Part shown: in pieces, positions 5,779-12,377 of the stretch | Position numbering within the stretch: the first letter of the stretch is position 1 | How the letters are laid out: each line of letters begins with the position of its first letter | Origin: Aureococcus anophagefferens | Taxonomy: Eukaryota; Sar; Pelagophyceae; Pelagomonadales; Pelagomonadaceae | DNA: 12,377 bases | Assembly (NCBI RefSeq): GCF_000186865.1 | Contig: NW_008705626.1 | Span: forward strand, 44,211-56,587 | Direction of reading: 5' to 3' | Made by a program: the position numbers and the translations under genes | The notes under the pieces: generated by a model | Seen by the model: the letters and a program-made list of their open reading frames with translations, nothing else | What the model was told of the DNA's origin: nothing | Database searches by the model: none

Positions 5779-7299
5779 TCATCGACTCGACGACGTCGCG
5801 AGCGGGAGCCGCGTGCCGCCGTCGTCGCGGCCCGCGCCGGACGAGCCGCCGCGGGGCTTCGCGGGCGTCCGCGCGGGCGCGCGGGGCTCCGCGGAGGACC
5901 CGGCCGGCCGGCCGTCGTCCGTGGACGACGTCCGCCGGCCGCCGGCGAAGGGGAGCCGCGGCACGGGCGGCGCGCGGTCCTTCTTCGACGAGATCCGCCG
6001 GCTCCCGCGGAGCGCGACGGTGTTGACGGCGCCGGCCTTGGCGCCCTGGGCCTGCTGGTCCGGCGGCGGCGGCGGCTTCGGCGGCCGCTTGACGATGTGG
6101 GGGTCCGACGGCACGTCCGTGCCCAGCATCGTCGTGTACAAGCTCCCCGGGCCCGGGCCGACGTGCTCGCCGTCCTTGAAGACGAGGTCGAAGCCGCCGA
6201 CGCGGACCTCGTCGCCGCTCAGCTTCTTGTCGACGTCGATGATGTCCAGCAAGCTGTCGAGCATGGCGTACTTCAGGTCGTGGTCGTCGGGCGTGTTCGC
6301 CGTCATCGACGGGCCCGCGTTGACCTCCAGGAGCCAGGGCTTGAACGCGTCGTCGAAGAGGATGTCGTAGCCGTAGAGCTCGAAGCAGTGCTTGTCCGCA
6401 ATAATAACCTGCTGGACGGCGAAGAGGGACCGGAGGATGAGCATGTGGATGTCGCGGAATAAAGCGTCGACTTTCTCGCGGCCGTAGACCGACATGAGGA
6501 ACAGCTTCATGTTCAACAATTCCCACTTGCCGCCGCCCGTCGACGCGTCGTAGTCGTCGCTCTTCTTCTGGATGGCGACGTTCGTCAGGTGCATGAGCTG
6601 GTTGTCGATGTCGCCCTTGGAGTTGACGACCTTGCTGTAGCGCTTCGTGCTGAAGCGGCAGAAGCCGCTCCGGTACATCCAGACCGTCAGGGGCATGTAG
6701 GACGTCACCAAGACGTAGAGCCGCAGGTCGAACTTCTTGCCGCCGATGAGGTAGGGGTTGTTGACGTACTTCTGGACGACGTACGTCTCCGCGTCCGGCT
6801 TTTCCGGTTTGTCCCGGCGGTCGTCGTCCTGGAGGCGCCAGCGGCTCTCGGACTTCCACTTGCTAATCTGGCTAATCTTCGTGAAGATGAAGATGCCCTT
6901 GCCCTGGGACCGGCCCACGGGCTTCATGATCCACACGTTGTCGCCGCCCGCGCCGCGTTTGAACTCCTCCGCGAAGAGCGCGTAGTCGCCCGGGAGCACG
7001 TAGGTCTGGGGCCAGAAGTCGTACTTCTGCGCCTCCTCGCCGCCGCCGTCGCGCTGGAGCATGCGCTTCGCGCGCTTCAGGTTCTTGATGAGTAGGTCTT
7101 TCCGGCAGAGCTCGCGGTGGTTCCGGAAGTGGTTGAGCTTCTGGGTCGGGTTGAGGTGGATGCCGTCCATGAACTCCGTGACCCACTCCTTCTCCGCCCA
7201 GTGGAAGTCCCAGTCCATGCCCTCCGTCTCCTTCCAGCCGCGCGCCTTGAGCACGTCGTAGACCACGTTGCGGAACGACGTCCGGAACGTCGTCGGCAT
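5779..7299 (-). CDS. TTLL9: Tubulin polyglutamylase, TTLL9-like
   Basis: This is a 506-aa protein starting at the ATG at 7299 (MPTTFRTSF); more upstream frame exists but would overlap the divergent gene. TTLL9 enzymes add glutamate chains to tubulin in cilia and flagella, using ATP. The whole TTL domain is visible: DWDFHWAEKEW, LNHFRNHRELCRKD, LIKNLKR, the ATP-site WIMKP (Lys126) and RSQGKGIF (130-137), NPYLIGGKKFDLRLYVLV, HLTNVAIQK, ELYGYDILFD, and PWLLEVNAGPS with the metal-binding Glu325 and Asn327. RVGGFDL near 366 matches the region just after the catalytic core in TTLL9. The last ~105 residues are a Pro/Arg/Ser-rich, probably disordered tail. No key residue is missing and there is no intron. 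Its presence implies a cilium, basal body or modified cytoplasmic microtubules. Family call is firm; TTLL9 rather than another glutamylating subfamily rests on overall resemblance. Confidence 0.88.
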   Translation of the reverse strand: MPTTFRTSFRNVVYDVLKARGWKETEGMDWDFHWAEKEWVTEFMDGIHLNPTQKLNHFRNHRELCRKDLLIKNLKRAKRMLQRDGGGEEAQKYDFWPQTYVLPGDYALFAEEFKRGAGGDNVWIMKPVGRSQGKGIFIFTKISQISKWKSESRWRLQDDDRRDKPEKPDAETYVVQKYVNNPYLIGGKKFDLRLYVLVTSYMPLTVWMYRSGFCRFSTKRYSKVVNSKGDIDNQLMHLTNVAIQKKSDDYDASTGGGKWELLNMKLFLMSVYGREKVDALFRDIHMLILRSLFAVQQVIIADKHCFELYGYDILFDDAFKPWLLEVNAGPSMTANTPDDHDLKYAMLDSLLDIIDVDKKLSGDEVRVGGFDLVFKDGEHVGPGPGSLYTTMLGTDVPSDPHIVKRPPKPPPPPDQQAQGAKAGAVNTVALRGSRRISSKKDRAPPVPRLPFAGGRRTSSTDDGRPAGSSAEPRAPARTPAKPRGGSSGAGRDDGGTRLPLATSSSR

Positions 7300-7554
7300 C
7301 CTTCTTTGGAACGAAGCGGCGGACACGAAGCGGTCGCGCGACGGCGGCGGCGGCGGCGCGCTACGAGACCATCTTGGGCCGCGCGCGCAGGCCCGGCCGG
7401 CGCCAAACGACGAGCGCGAGGTCGGGCAGCCTCGACGGGCTGGCGCGCCGGGCCGATATGGTCGGCAAGATGCCCTCGGTTTTGGGCCAATACAAAACAA
7501 GCACACCGCAGTTTGCCACTGCGTCGCGCGGCAATTGCGCCGCCCGTGCTCGCG
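7300..7554. promoter_or_regulatory. Divergent promoter, TTLL9-like / ankyrin-SAM gene
   Basis: This 255-bp gap lies between head-to-head ATGs. A CCAAT box-like site (GGGCCAATAC) covers 7487-7491 and is followed by the A-rich ACAAAACAAG. TTTGCCAC at 7512-7519, 43 bp before the plus-strand ATG, is shared with the TLC-gene promoter. All of this is tentative. Confidence 0.4.
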
Positions 7555-8724
7555 ATGAACAACCCGACGCGGCTGAGCGGGTTCTGCGGCACGCCCATCG
7601 GGCTGAAGCGCGACGGCGCGCGGCCGCCCTGGTCGCGGCGCGATAGCGAGGCGAGCGACTACAGCTGCGCCTACGAGGTCGACGTCGACGGCCTCGACGA
7701 GGGCGACCTCGTGAAGCTCAAGCTGCCGGAGCTCCCCGCGCACGTGCGCGACGCCTTCCGCGCCGTCGCCCGGGGCGACGCGGCGATGCTCGAGGCCGCG
7801 CTCGACGGCGATGAACGGTTAGTTTACTGCGCGAACCAGGGCGGCTCGTCGCTGCTCGAGGTCGCGCGGGAGCGCGGCCACGATGCCTGCGTGGACGTGC
7901 TGCGGCGGCGGGAGCGCGCGAACGCGCTCCTGCGCACGCCCGCGGTCCCCGAGGAGGCGTCCGTCGCGTCGACGGGGTCGCCGCCGTCCGCGTCGACGGA
8001 ATCGCCGCCGTGCGCGGCGCCGGCCTGGTACGACACGCCCGCCCGGGCCATCTGGACGCCGCCGCTGAAGCGCACGCCCAAGGCGATGCCGCTGGACGAC
8101 TGGCTCGAGGCGCAGGAGCTCGGGCCGCTGTCCGAGAGCCTGAGCGACATGGCCGGCGACGTCGACGACCTGAAGGAGATGACGGACGACGACGTCGACG
8201 AGCTCCTCGCGGCGGCGACGGCCCTCTTCGCCAGCGCGACGCTGCGGGACTCCTGCGAGTCGCGGCTCCGCGACTCGCTCCGGGCCATCGGCGCGAACGT
8301 CTCCGCGTCGTCCGGCGGCGACCGCGGCGACGACGGCGGCGACGGCGGCGACGGCGCGAGCCTCGACGCCGTCGACGACTTCGACGAGCGCGGCGACTTC
8401 GACGACGACGACGCCGACGGCGAGGTGCCGGCCGTGCGGCCCTGCCTCGTGTTGTCGCCCGCGGAGGCCGAGGGCGTCACGAACCAGGTGTGCGCGCCGC
8501 CGGATCCGCCGGCGGTGTCGCCGCCGACGCCCGACCCCAAGGCGCCGCCGGACCTGCCGCCCTTCTCCGAGCTCGGCAAGGACGGCAACTTCACGACGCC
8601 GCGGCCGGCGCGCGGCGCCGGCGACCCGTTCTCCGAGGCGCGCGACGCGCGGGACCCGTGGCCCGCGTGCCCCTTCTCGGAGCTGAGCCACACGGTCTCG
8701 CCCGTCCGCGACGAGGGGGCGTAA
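7555..8724 (+). CDS. Ankyrin-like plus SAM-like protein with disordered acidic tail
   Basis: This is a 389-aa protein starting at the ATG at 7555 (MNNPTRLSGF). Residues about 62-120 look like one to two ankyrin helices pairs: VRDAFRAVARGDAAMLEAAL, then GGSSLLEVARERGHDACVDVL. A SAM-like helical segment follows at about 180-220: PLDDWLEAQELGPL, GDVDDLKEMTDDDVDELL. An Asp/Gly-rich stretch (255-290) and a Pro-rich C-terminus follow. Three copies of a PFSE motif (336, 358, 373; two as PFSEL) lie in the last 55 residues. Both domains are protein-interaction modules, so a scaffold or adaptor role is plausible, but no pathway can be named. The ankyrin part has fewer repeats than needed for a stable solenoid unless there are divergent ones. 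The stop lies inside a 25-bp tandem duplication. Confidence 0.68.
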   Translation: MNNPTRLSGFCGTPIGLKRDGARPPWSRRDSEASDYSCAYEVDVDGLDEGDLVKLKLPELPAHVRDAFRAVARGDAAMLEAALDGDERLVYCANQGGSSLLEVARERGHDACVDVLRRRERANALLRTPAVPEEASVASTGSPPSASTESPPCAAPAWYDTPARAIWTPPLKRTPKAMPLDDWLEAQELGPLSESLSDMAGDVDDLKEMTDDDVDELLAAATALFASATLRDSCESRLRDSLRAIGANVSASSGGDRGDDGGDGGDGASLDAVDDFDERGDFDDDDADGEVPAVRPCLVLSPAEAEGVTNQVCAPPDPPAVSPPTPDPKAPPDLPPFSELGKDGNFTTPRPARGAGDPFSEARDARDPWPACPFSELSHTVSPVRDEGA

Positions 8725-8767
8725 TTTATTTTGATGGGCTTGGGCGTAATTTATTTTGATGGGCTTG
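8717..8767. repeat. 25-bp perfect tandem duplication spanning the stop codon
   Basis: Two adjacent identical 25-bp units (8717-8741 and 8742-8766), each containing GCGTAATTTATTTTGATGGG, overlap the end of the ankyrin/SAM gene. The first copy supplies the TAA stop at 8722-8724; the second repeats it in the 3' UTR. The unit is strikingly AT-rich for this window. Confidence 0.95.
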
Positions 8768-8798
8768 AGCGAACGAAGAGGGGGGTCGGGTCCTTTGA

Positions 8799-8859
8799 CG
8801 CCTCCTAGGCCGCGCGCGCGCGCGCCAGCCCCTTTTTTTTCTCCCGGCCTGAGGAGGCG
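8799..8859. terminator. Inverted repeat with CG run and T8 in the loop
   Basis: CGCCTCCTAGGCCG at 8799-8812 pairs with CGGCCTGAGGAGGCG at 8845-8859, leaving a single bulged base. The loop holds a seven-unit CG run (8811-8824) and eight Ts (8833-8840). It lies about 75 bp after the ankyrin/SAM stop, so it may affect 3'-end formation, or it may be a small mobile-element scar. It is not a bacterial-type terminator: the T run is in the loop, not after the stem. Confidence 0.4.
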
Positions 8860-9146
8860 CACCGGGGGCGCCCGGGGCGCCGCGGGCACGTCCGCGAGTG
8901 CGCGAGGCCCGGATGGACGATAAGATGCGGCAATCGCGAGATTACGCCATGTCAGCCGAGGCCTCAGCCGAGTCGAGACTTTGGTCCGAGAAGGCGACGC
9001 TCGCTCTCGTCAGAGTGCTTCGCGACTCGCTCTCGCGCGCCGCCTCGCCGCCACCGAACCTCTTGCCGCCTCGCCGCCACCGCAACCTCCCTTCATTCAC
9101 TTCGCCGGCGCCCCTGCGTTCACTCTCTCGTCCACTCGCCCAGGTA
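8860..9146. other. Upstream region of the zinc-finger gene, probable 5' UTR
   Basis: The first part is GC-rich. From about 9030 it becomes C/T-rich with two near-identical copies of CCGCCTCGCCGCCACCG (9040-9056 and 9066-9082). In-frame ATGs at 8913, 8925 and 8949 could add up to 78 residues to the protein, but the composition looks untranslated. CAGGTAATG at 9141-9149 also resembles a splice donor that overlaps the preferred ATG. Confidence 0.35.
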
Positions 9147-11367
9147 ATGTCACGTTACAAGGCGAAGAAGGAGTGCCCGACGTGCCTGAACACGTTCACC
9201 CCGCAAGCATTTTCCATTCACGTGAAGTACTGCGGGCAGCCGAAGGTGGTCTACACGCTCGCGCCGCCGGATTTCCGTGCGAACCTCGACCCGCGGGTGT
9301 GCCCGACGTGCTCTTTGAAAGCGAGGCCGAAGAAGCAACTCAACACACAAACCAATGAGTATGAGCCCGTGTGCTGCGCCTGGGGCGAGCGCGGCCACAA
9401 GGGCGCGGCCGACGAGGAGACAGCGCGGCAGGCTTCTAACGAAAAAGAGTGCGACCGGAAACGAGACATGCGCGACGTCGACGGGATCTCCTTCCAGCGA
9501 GCCCGCGGCGACGATATCGTGCACTGGAATAAGCCATTTGATGCGACGGGTGTCCCCCGCAGCGAGGCCTTGCACGCCTTCGTGCGGGACTGCCCGAACT
9601 GGAAGGAGCTGCTGGGCTGGAACCCCAACGACTACCGAGACGCGCTGGACGACGTCGTCGACGCCAAGATCGTTTCGCTGTGCCGACTCGTTCTCGGCGA
9701 CGCTTCGCCGCACCACCGCTTTCAAGTGTTTATGCAATTATACAAGCTGTACCCATCGGAGACGGTTTCGTCCATCGACGACTGCCACTACTCGCACATC
9801 GCGGAGTCGGCCATCATACTCGTGACGAAGGAGGACAACATGTTCGGCAACCTGTCGCCCCTGATTACCCTGCTCGTCAGCGGCTTGGTGGACGGCGCGC
9901 TGCAGCAGGGCATGCTCTCGCGGCAGGTGCGCGCCGTCAAGTCGGACAACCGCCGCAACGCCGCCGGACGTCAGTCGCGCGCGGCTTTGGAGACGGCGAA
10001 GAAGAATGCGTACCACTCGCTCGGCCCCCTCGCGCGGCGCGCGCTGGGCGTGCTCCGGTCCAACGACGTCTTCTCCGGCCTCGGCTTCGATGGGGGGGGA
10101 GAACGGCTGGGACTTCGCGCGACGCTGGGGGTCCTTGGGGTCCTCGGGCTTTGGGACGCGGCTGTCGGCGGACGGGCTCCGCGTCCTCGCGGTCCGCGGC
10201 CCGCTCATGTTCCGCGTCGCGTCCCTGAAGCAGGCGACGGCGGCCGGCTGCGACTTCGGCAGCCTGGGGAACCAGACCGTCCCTTTGATGGCGTTCAACT
10301 CCAGGGCCGCCGACGAAATCCTCGTCGGCGACTCTACGACGCGATCCCACTCGCGACCGGCCAACGACGACATCGCGCGGACGCTGCCGACGCTCGGGGC
10401 CGGCGACAAGGTCAAGTTCTTCGTGTCGCTCGACGCGAGCAACGTCATCGAGTACGTGGGCATCGAGGGCGACTCCTGGCGGCGCGACTCCGTCAAGGCC
10501 TACGGGCACTTCTCGGAGACGTACGACGAGTTGGTCTTCGCGCAGAAGTCTGACACTTCCTGGGAGGCCTGGCTCGTCAATCTTTGCCGCCAGGACGGCT
10601 GCGGCGGCGTCGTCGACGGCTTCGACGTGTCCTTCGAGGTCAACGGCGTCAAGGTAGGGCGCGACCTCTTCACGCACCCCCTGGACGTGAAGATTTCGAA
10701 CGCGCTGGACGCGAACCAGGAGCGCATCGCCGACAACCGCGAGTTCGGCGCGAGCGACGTCCCGGACGACGACTGGCCCGGCAACCGCGAGCTGCGCGTG
10801 CGATGCCTCGCGGCGTGCATGCCGCTCGCGGACGACGCGTTCCGCGTCTACAGCGTCGTCTTCGAGAAGCGCCTCGTCGCCGCGATGGCCAGCGGCGACG
10901 CCTCCCAGGTCGTCAAGGTCCTCGAGGCTTGTTACGGCGACGTCCGGGACACGGCCGAGTCCATGGGCGCGGACGGCTACCGCACGGCGATCCGCGAGCA
11001 GTTCCGGGCCCAGTGCGCGCCGGCGATCTTTGAGCGCCTCTCGCGGCCGCGGCGCGTGCGCGTCGTCACGTACCGCGTCGACGACCTCGACGCGGCCCCG
11101 ACGGAGCGCTTCGTCGACGTCCCGCGGCTCGCGGCGCGCGTCGGCCTGGAGGCGGCCGCGCCGGCCCAGCCAGCCCCCGGCCGGCCCGTGCCGGACGCGC
11201 GGGCGTTCGCCGCGCCCGCGCGGCCGTCGCCGCTCGACGACGGCCACCTCGACCTCGACGTGCCCGAATCGGAGGCGCCGACGAGCCGCTCGCGCGAGAA
11301 GCCGCCGCCGCCCCCGGACCGCTACGACCCGCTCACGAGCGGCACGTCGCTCTTCGGCGAACCGTAA
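9147..11367 (+). CDS. Unrecognised C2HC zinc-finger protein, apparently frameshifted at G8
   Basis: Starting at the ATG at 9147 (MSRYKAKKEC), residues 10-29 form a C2HC zinc finger, CPTC then 11 residues, His, three residues, Cys, with the spacing of ZC2HC1/ZNF474-type fingers. Further cysteines at 52, 55, 76 and 77 may bind a second metal. The next ~230 residues are helical-looking and unassigned. At the G8 run (10092-10099) the frame shifts: the upstream frame becomes Arg-rich nonsense, while the frame one base on runs to the stop at 11365-11367. Reading seven Gs would join FDGG to ENGWDF, giving about 739 aa. The second part includes VKFFVSLDASNVIEYVG, LRVRCLAACMPL and a Pro-rich tail ending SLFGEP. 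It matches no family I know. The first part has weaker G/C bias than the second, so a chimera of two genes is possible. A sequencing error in the homopolymer is the simplest explanation. Confidence 0.55.
10092..10099 (+). other. G8 homopolymer at the frame change
   Basis: Eight Gs lie between GAT and AGAACGG. Protein-like sequence stops in one frame and resumes in the next at this point. A one-base length error here would explain it. Slippage-based recoding is possible in principle but there is no supporting signal. Confidence 0.6.
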
Positions 11368-11405
11368 GCATATTAAGCGGAGTTTGCAGGGCGAGCTACT
11401 AGTAG

Positions 11406-11570
11406 AAGGGAGCGTACCAGGCGCGGACGGCGCCGGCGCTGCACCGCGTCCTCGTCAGCGACCGCGACCGCGCCTTCGCCGAGGCCGTCCCGCGCAAGGG
11501 GCCCGCGGCCGTGGTCGTCGGCCTCGCGCACGTGCCCGGCGTCGTCCGCTGGCTAAAAGACAGGAGTTAG
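11406..11570 (+). pseudogene. Orphan C-terminal fragment of a TraB-family protein
   Basis: This open stretch of 54 codons lies between TAG at 11403-11405 and the stop at 11568-11570. It contains HRVLVSDRDRAFAEAV, then PAAVVVGLAHVPGV, then RWL, which resembles the conserved C-terminal end of TraB/PrgY/GumN-type proteins (the ERD and G-H-xPG pattern). There is no ATG and the rest of the domain is missing. The TACCAG before GCGCGG at 11420 could be an intron acceptor, but the upstream sequence is another gene's 3' end only ~50 bp away. I read it as a duplicated or relict 3' exon. Degree of decay cannot be judged. Confidence 0.5.
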
Positions 11571-11583
11571 TCGTCCGCTGGCT
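11541..11583. repeat. 14-bp direct repeat around the TraB fragment stop
   Basis: GTCGTCCGCTGGCT occurs at 11541-11554 and 11570-11583, 29 bp apart, on either side of the stop. Both copies encode Val-Val-Arg-Trp-Leu when read in phase, in different frames. A short tandem duplication probably altered the original C-terminus. Confidence 0.85.
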
Positions 11584-11627
11584 CGATAGCTCGCGTGTTT
11601 AGCGGACGATTGTCGCGCACTAGCTGC

Positions 11628-12112
11628 CTATCGCAGCTCGCCCTCCGGGAGGGGCGACATGTCGAACATGCCGGGCGTCAGCTTGGCCTCCTCGAGCATC
11701 TCCATCTTCCGCGCGAGCGTCCGCTGCAGCTCCTTGTCCTTGGCCGCGATGGCCTCCTTGAGCTGGCCGTTGAGCTCCGACAGCATCTCCTCGTCGCTGT
11801 ACTTGGCCGGGTCCTGCGGGCGGAGGAGCTCCGGCGCGCGACGGCGTTTCCGCGTCGACGACTTCGCGTCACGTCATTTTGGACGCGGGCGGCGACCCAT
11901 TCGCCCATCTCCGTCGGGATCTCGCTCAGCGGCTCGGCGCGGAGCGGCGCGCCGCGCGCGATGGGCGAGAAGCGCTTCGAGGTGCTGGAGAGCGGCGCGA
12001 GGCGTGGGAAAGACGCGCGGCTCGCAAAGAGGCGCGTGAGCGGGCGCGCGCGCGACTGCGCGCCGAAGGCCGCCGCTGCGGCCACGCAGATCGCGAGCAG
12101 GAGCTTTTGCAT
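11628..12112 (-). CDS. Small plastid-targeted protein of unknown function, two exons
   Basis: The ATG is at 12112. Exon 1 (12112-11873) encodes 80 residues and exon 2 (11813-11628) encodes 61, for 141 aa. The start MQKLLLAICVAAAAAFG is a signal peptide, followed by a basic, Ser/Ala-rich stretch (SRARPLTRLFASRASFPR) with no acidic residues up to about position 60. Signal plus transit peptide is the usual arrangement for nucleus-encoded plastid proteins in heterokonts; the AFG junction is consistent with the family motif at the cleavage site. The mature part is short: EIPTEMGEWVAARVQND, then DPAKYSDEEMLSELNGQL, then a charged helix with KELQRTLARKMEMLEEAK, then TPGMFDMSPLPEGELR. The splice in phase 0 removes a frame disagreement and gives a continuous, sensible protein. 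No family is recognised. The 3' end is antisense to nothing, but the plus-strand TraB fragment ends 58 bp away. Confidence 0.65.
11814..11872 (-). other. 59-bp intron of the plastid-targeted protein gene
   Basis: It starts GTGACGCG at 11872 and ends CGCCCGCAG at 11814. Removing 59 bases joins Asn-Asp to Asp-Pro-Ala-Lys in phase 0. Without it the downstream codons are out of frame. It has no inverted-repeat ends, so it is not an introner like the one at 3659-3858. Confidence 0.65.
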
Positions 12113-12377
12113 CGCGCGTACGGCACCTGGTGCAGCGGCAGGTTGCGCACTTCAGTGCGAAGGAGCTCGTGCAGAGCTCAACCTGGCCAGCAAATTCGAC
12201 AAAGGCACCATGCAATTCAACATCATGCCGGTGAAGCAGATGCAGTGGGAGGTCCCACAATGCGAGGAGGAAACTTTAGTGAGCACGAAAGCATTAGGTC
12301 GGAATTCATCAATGGCCCAACATGCAATTCAACATCACTTTAGCCACAGCGGCCGCGCGTCCTGGCCCCGCCGCTGG
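12113..12377. other. 5' region of the plastid gene with a possible edge ORF
   Basis: This segment should contain the minus-strand gene's promoter. One plus-strand frame is open from before 12113 to the window edge, with an ATG at 12210 (MQFNIMPVKQMQWEVPQCEE) and less GC-saturated codons. I cannot link it to a family, and it overlaps the start of the minus-strand gene. It may be a fragment of a neighbour or chance. Confidence 0.3.
12209..12337. repeat. 17-bp direct repeat, 112 bp apart
   Basis: CATGCAATTCAACATCA occurs at 12209-12225 and again at 12321-12337. The 95-bp spacer has no visible inverted-repeat ends. The pair could flank a small insertion or be the start of a longer dispersed repeat cut by the window edge. 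Confidence 0.85.

Noticed and set aside
7300..7743. Upstream in-frame extension of the TTLL9-like gene by 148 codons
   Set aside because: It would overlap the divergent gene's start and promoter, and the added residues show no TTLL similarity; the ATG at 7299 leads straight into the family sequence.
7819..8889. Two long minus-strand frames opposite the ankyrin/SAM gene
   Set aside because: Low-complexity Ser/Arg-rich translations with no motif; the plus-strand frame has recognisable domains and a good ATG.
9141..9149. Splice donor CAG/GTAATG at the zinc-finger gene start
   Set aside because: No acceptor that preserves the zinc finger was found; the leader before it looks like 5' UTR, so I kept it as an ATG context.
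10050..10101. 52-bp GT-AG intron as the explanation for the zinc-finger gene's frame change
   Set aside because: The arithmetic works, but the acceptor would follow a G run with no pyrimidine tract, and the removed part reads as good protein; a G-run length error is simpler.
9937..11247. Minus-strand frame of 436 codons opposite the zinc-finger gene
   Set aside because: Composition is that of an antisense shadow (Arg, Val, Asp, Glu repeats without hydrophobic pattern); the plus strand carries the credible protein.

Overview
The window looks like nuclear DNA from a GC-rich photosynthetic stramenopile, most likely a pelagophyte of the Aureococcus type. The clues are short, mostly intronless genes on alternating strands, near-saturated G/C at third codon positions, N-terminal leaders that look like bipartite plastid targeting, eukaryotic gene families (Golgi O-fucosyltransferase, TLC membrane protein, ciliary tubulin ligase), and one intron with the structure of a DNA-transposon 'introner'. 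The organism assignment is inference; no marker gene is present.

Layout, left to right. 1-339: no intact gene; a possible membrane-protein remnant at the edge and a 9-bp tandem repeat. 340-1770 (-): a zinc-binding, MULE-type transposase-derived protein whose DDE domain is cut off after the second acidic residue. 1959-2774 (+): a Tic22-like plastid protein with a complex leader. 2807-4768 (-): a type II membrane GDP-fucose O-fucosyltransferase, split by a 200-bp introner intron and by a second, less clear discontinuity. 4958-5713 (+): a TLC-domain multi-pass membrane protein. 5779-7299 (-): a TTLL9-like tubulin glutamylase. 7555-8724 (+): an ankyrin-like plus SAM-like protein with a disordered tail. 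9147-11367 (+): a long unrecognised zinc-finger protein, apparently frameshifted at a G8 run. 11406-11570 (+): the last ~54 codons of a TraB-family protein, orphaned. 11628-12112 (-): a small plastid-targeted protein in two exons separated by a 59-bp intron. 12113-12377: direct repeats and an uncertain edge ORF.

The genes do not form one pathway. They are arranged as divergent and convergent pairs with very short gaps (32 bp and 65 bp at two convergent junctions; about 190-255 bp at three divergent ones), so bidirectional promoters and tight 3' ends are the shared regulatory theme.

The most notable item is the O-fucosyltransferase intron. Perfect 16-bp terminal inverted repeats are flanked by a target duplication. 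The 5' splice site lies in one copy of the duplication and the 3' AG lies at the element end, so exact removal restores the coding sequence. This matches the transposon-to-intron mechanism described for introner elements; it is an unusually clean example rather than a new mechanism.
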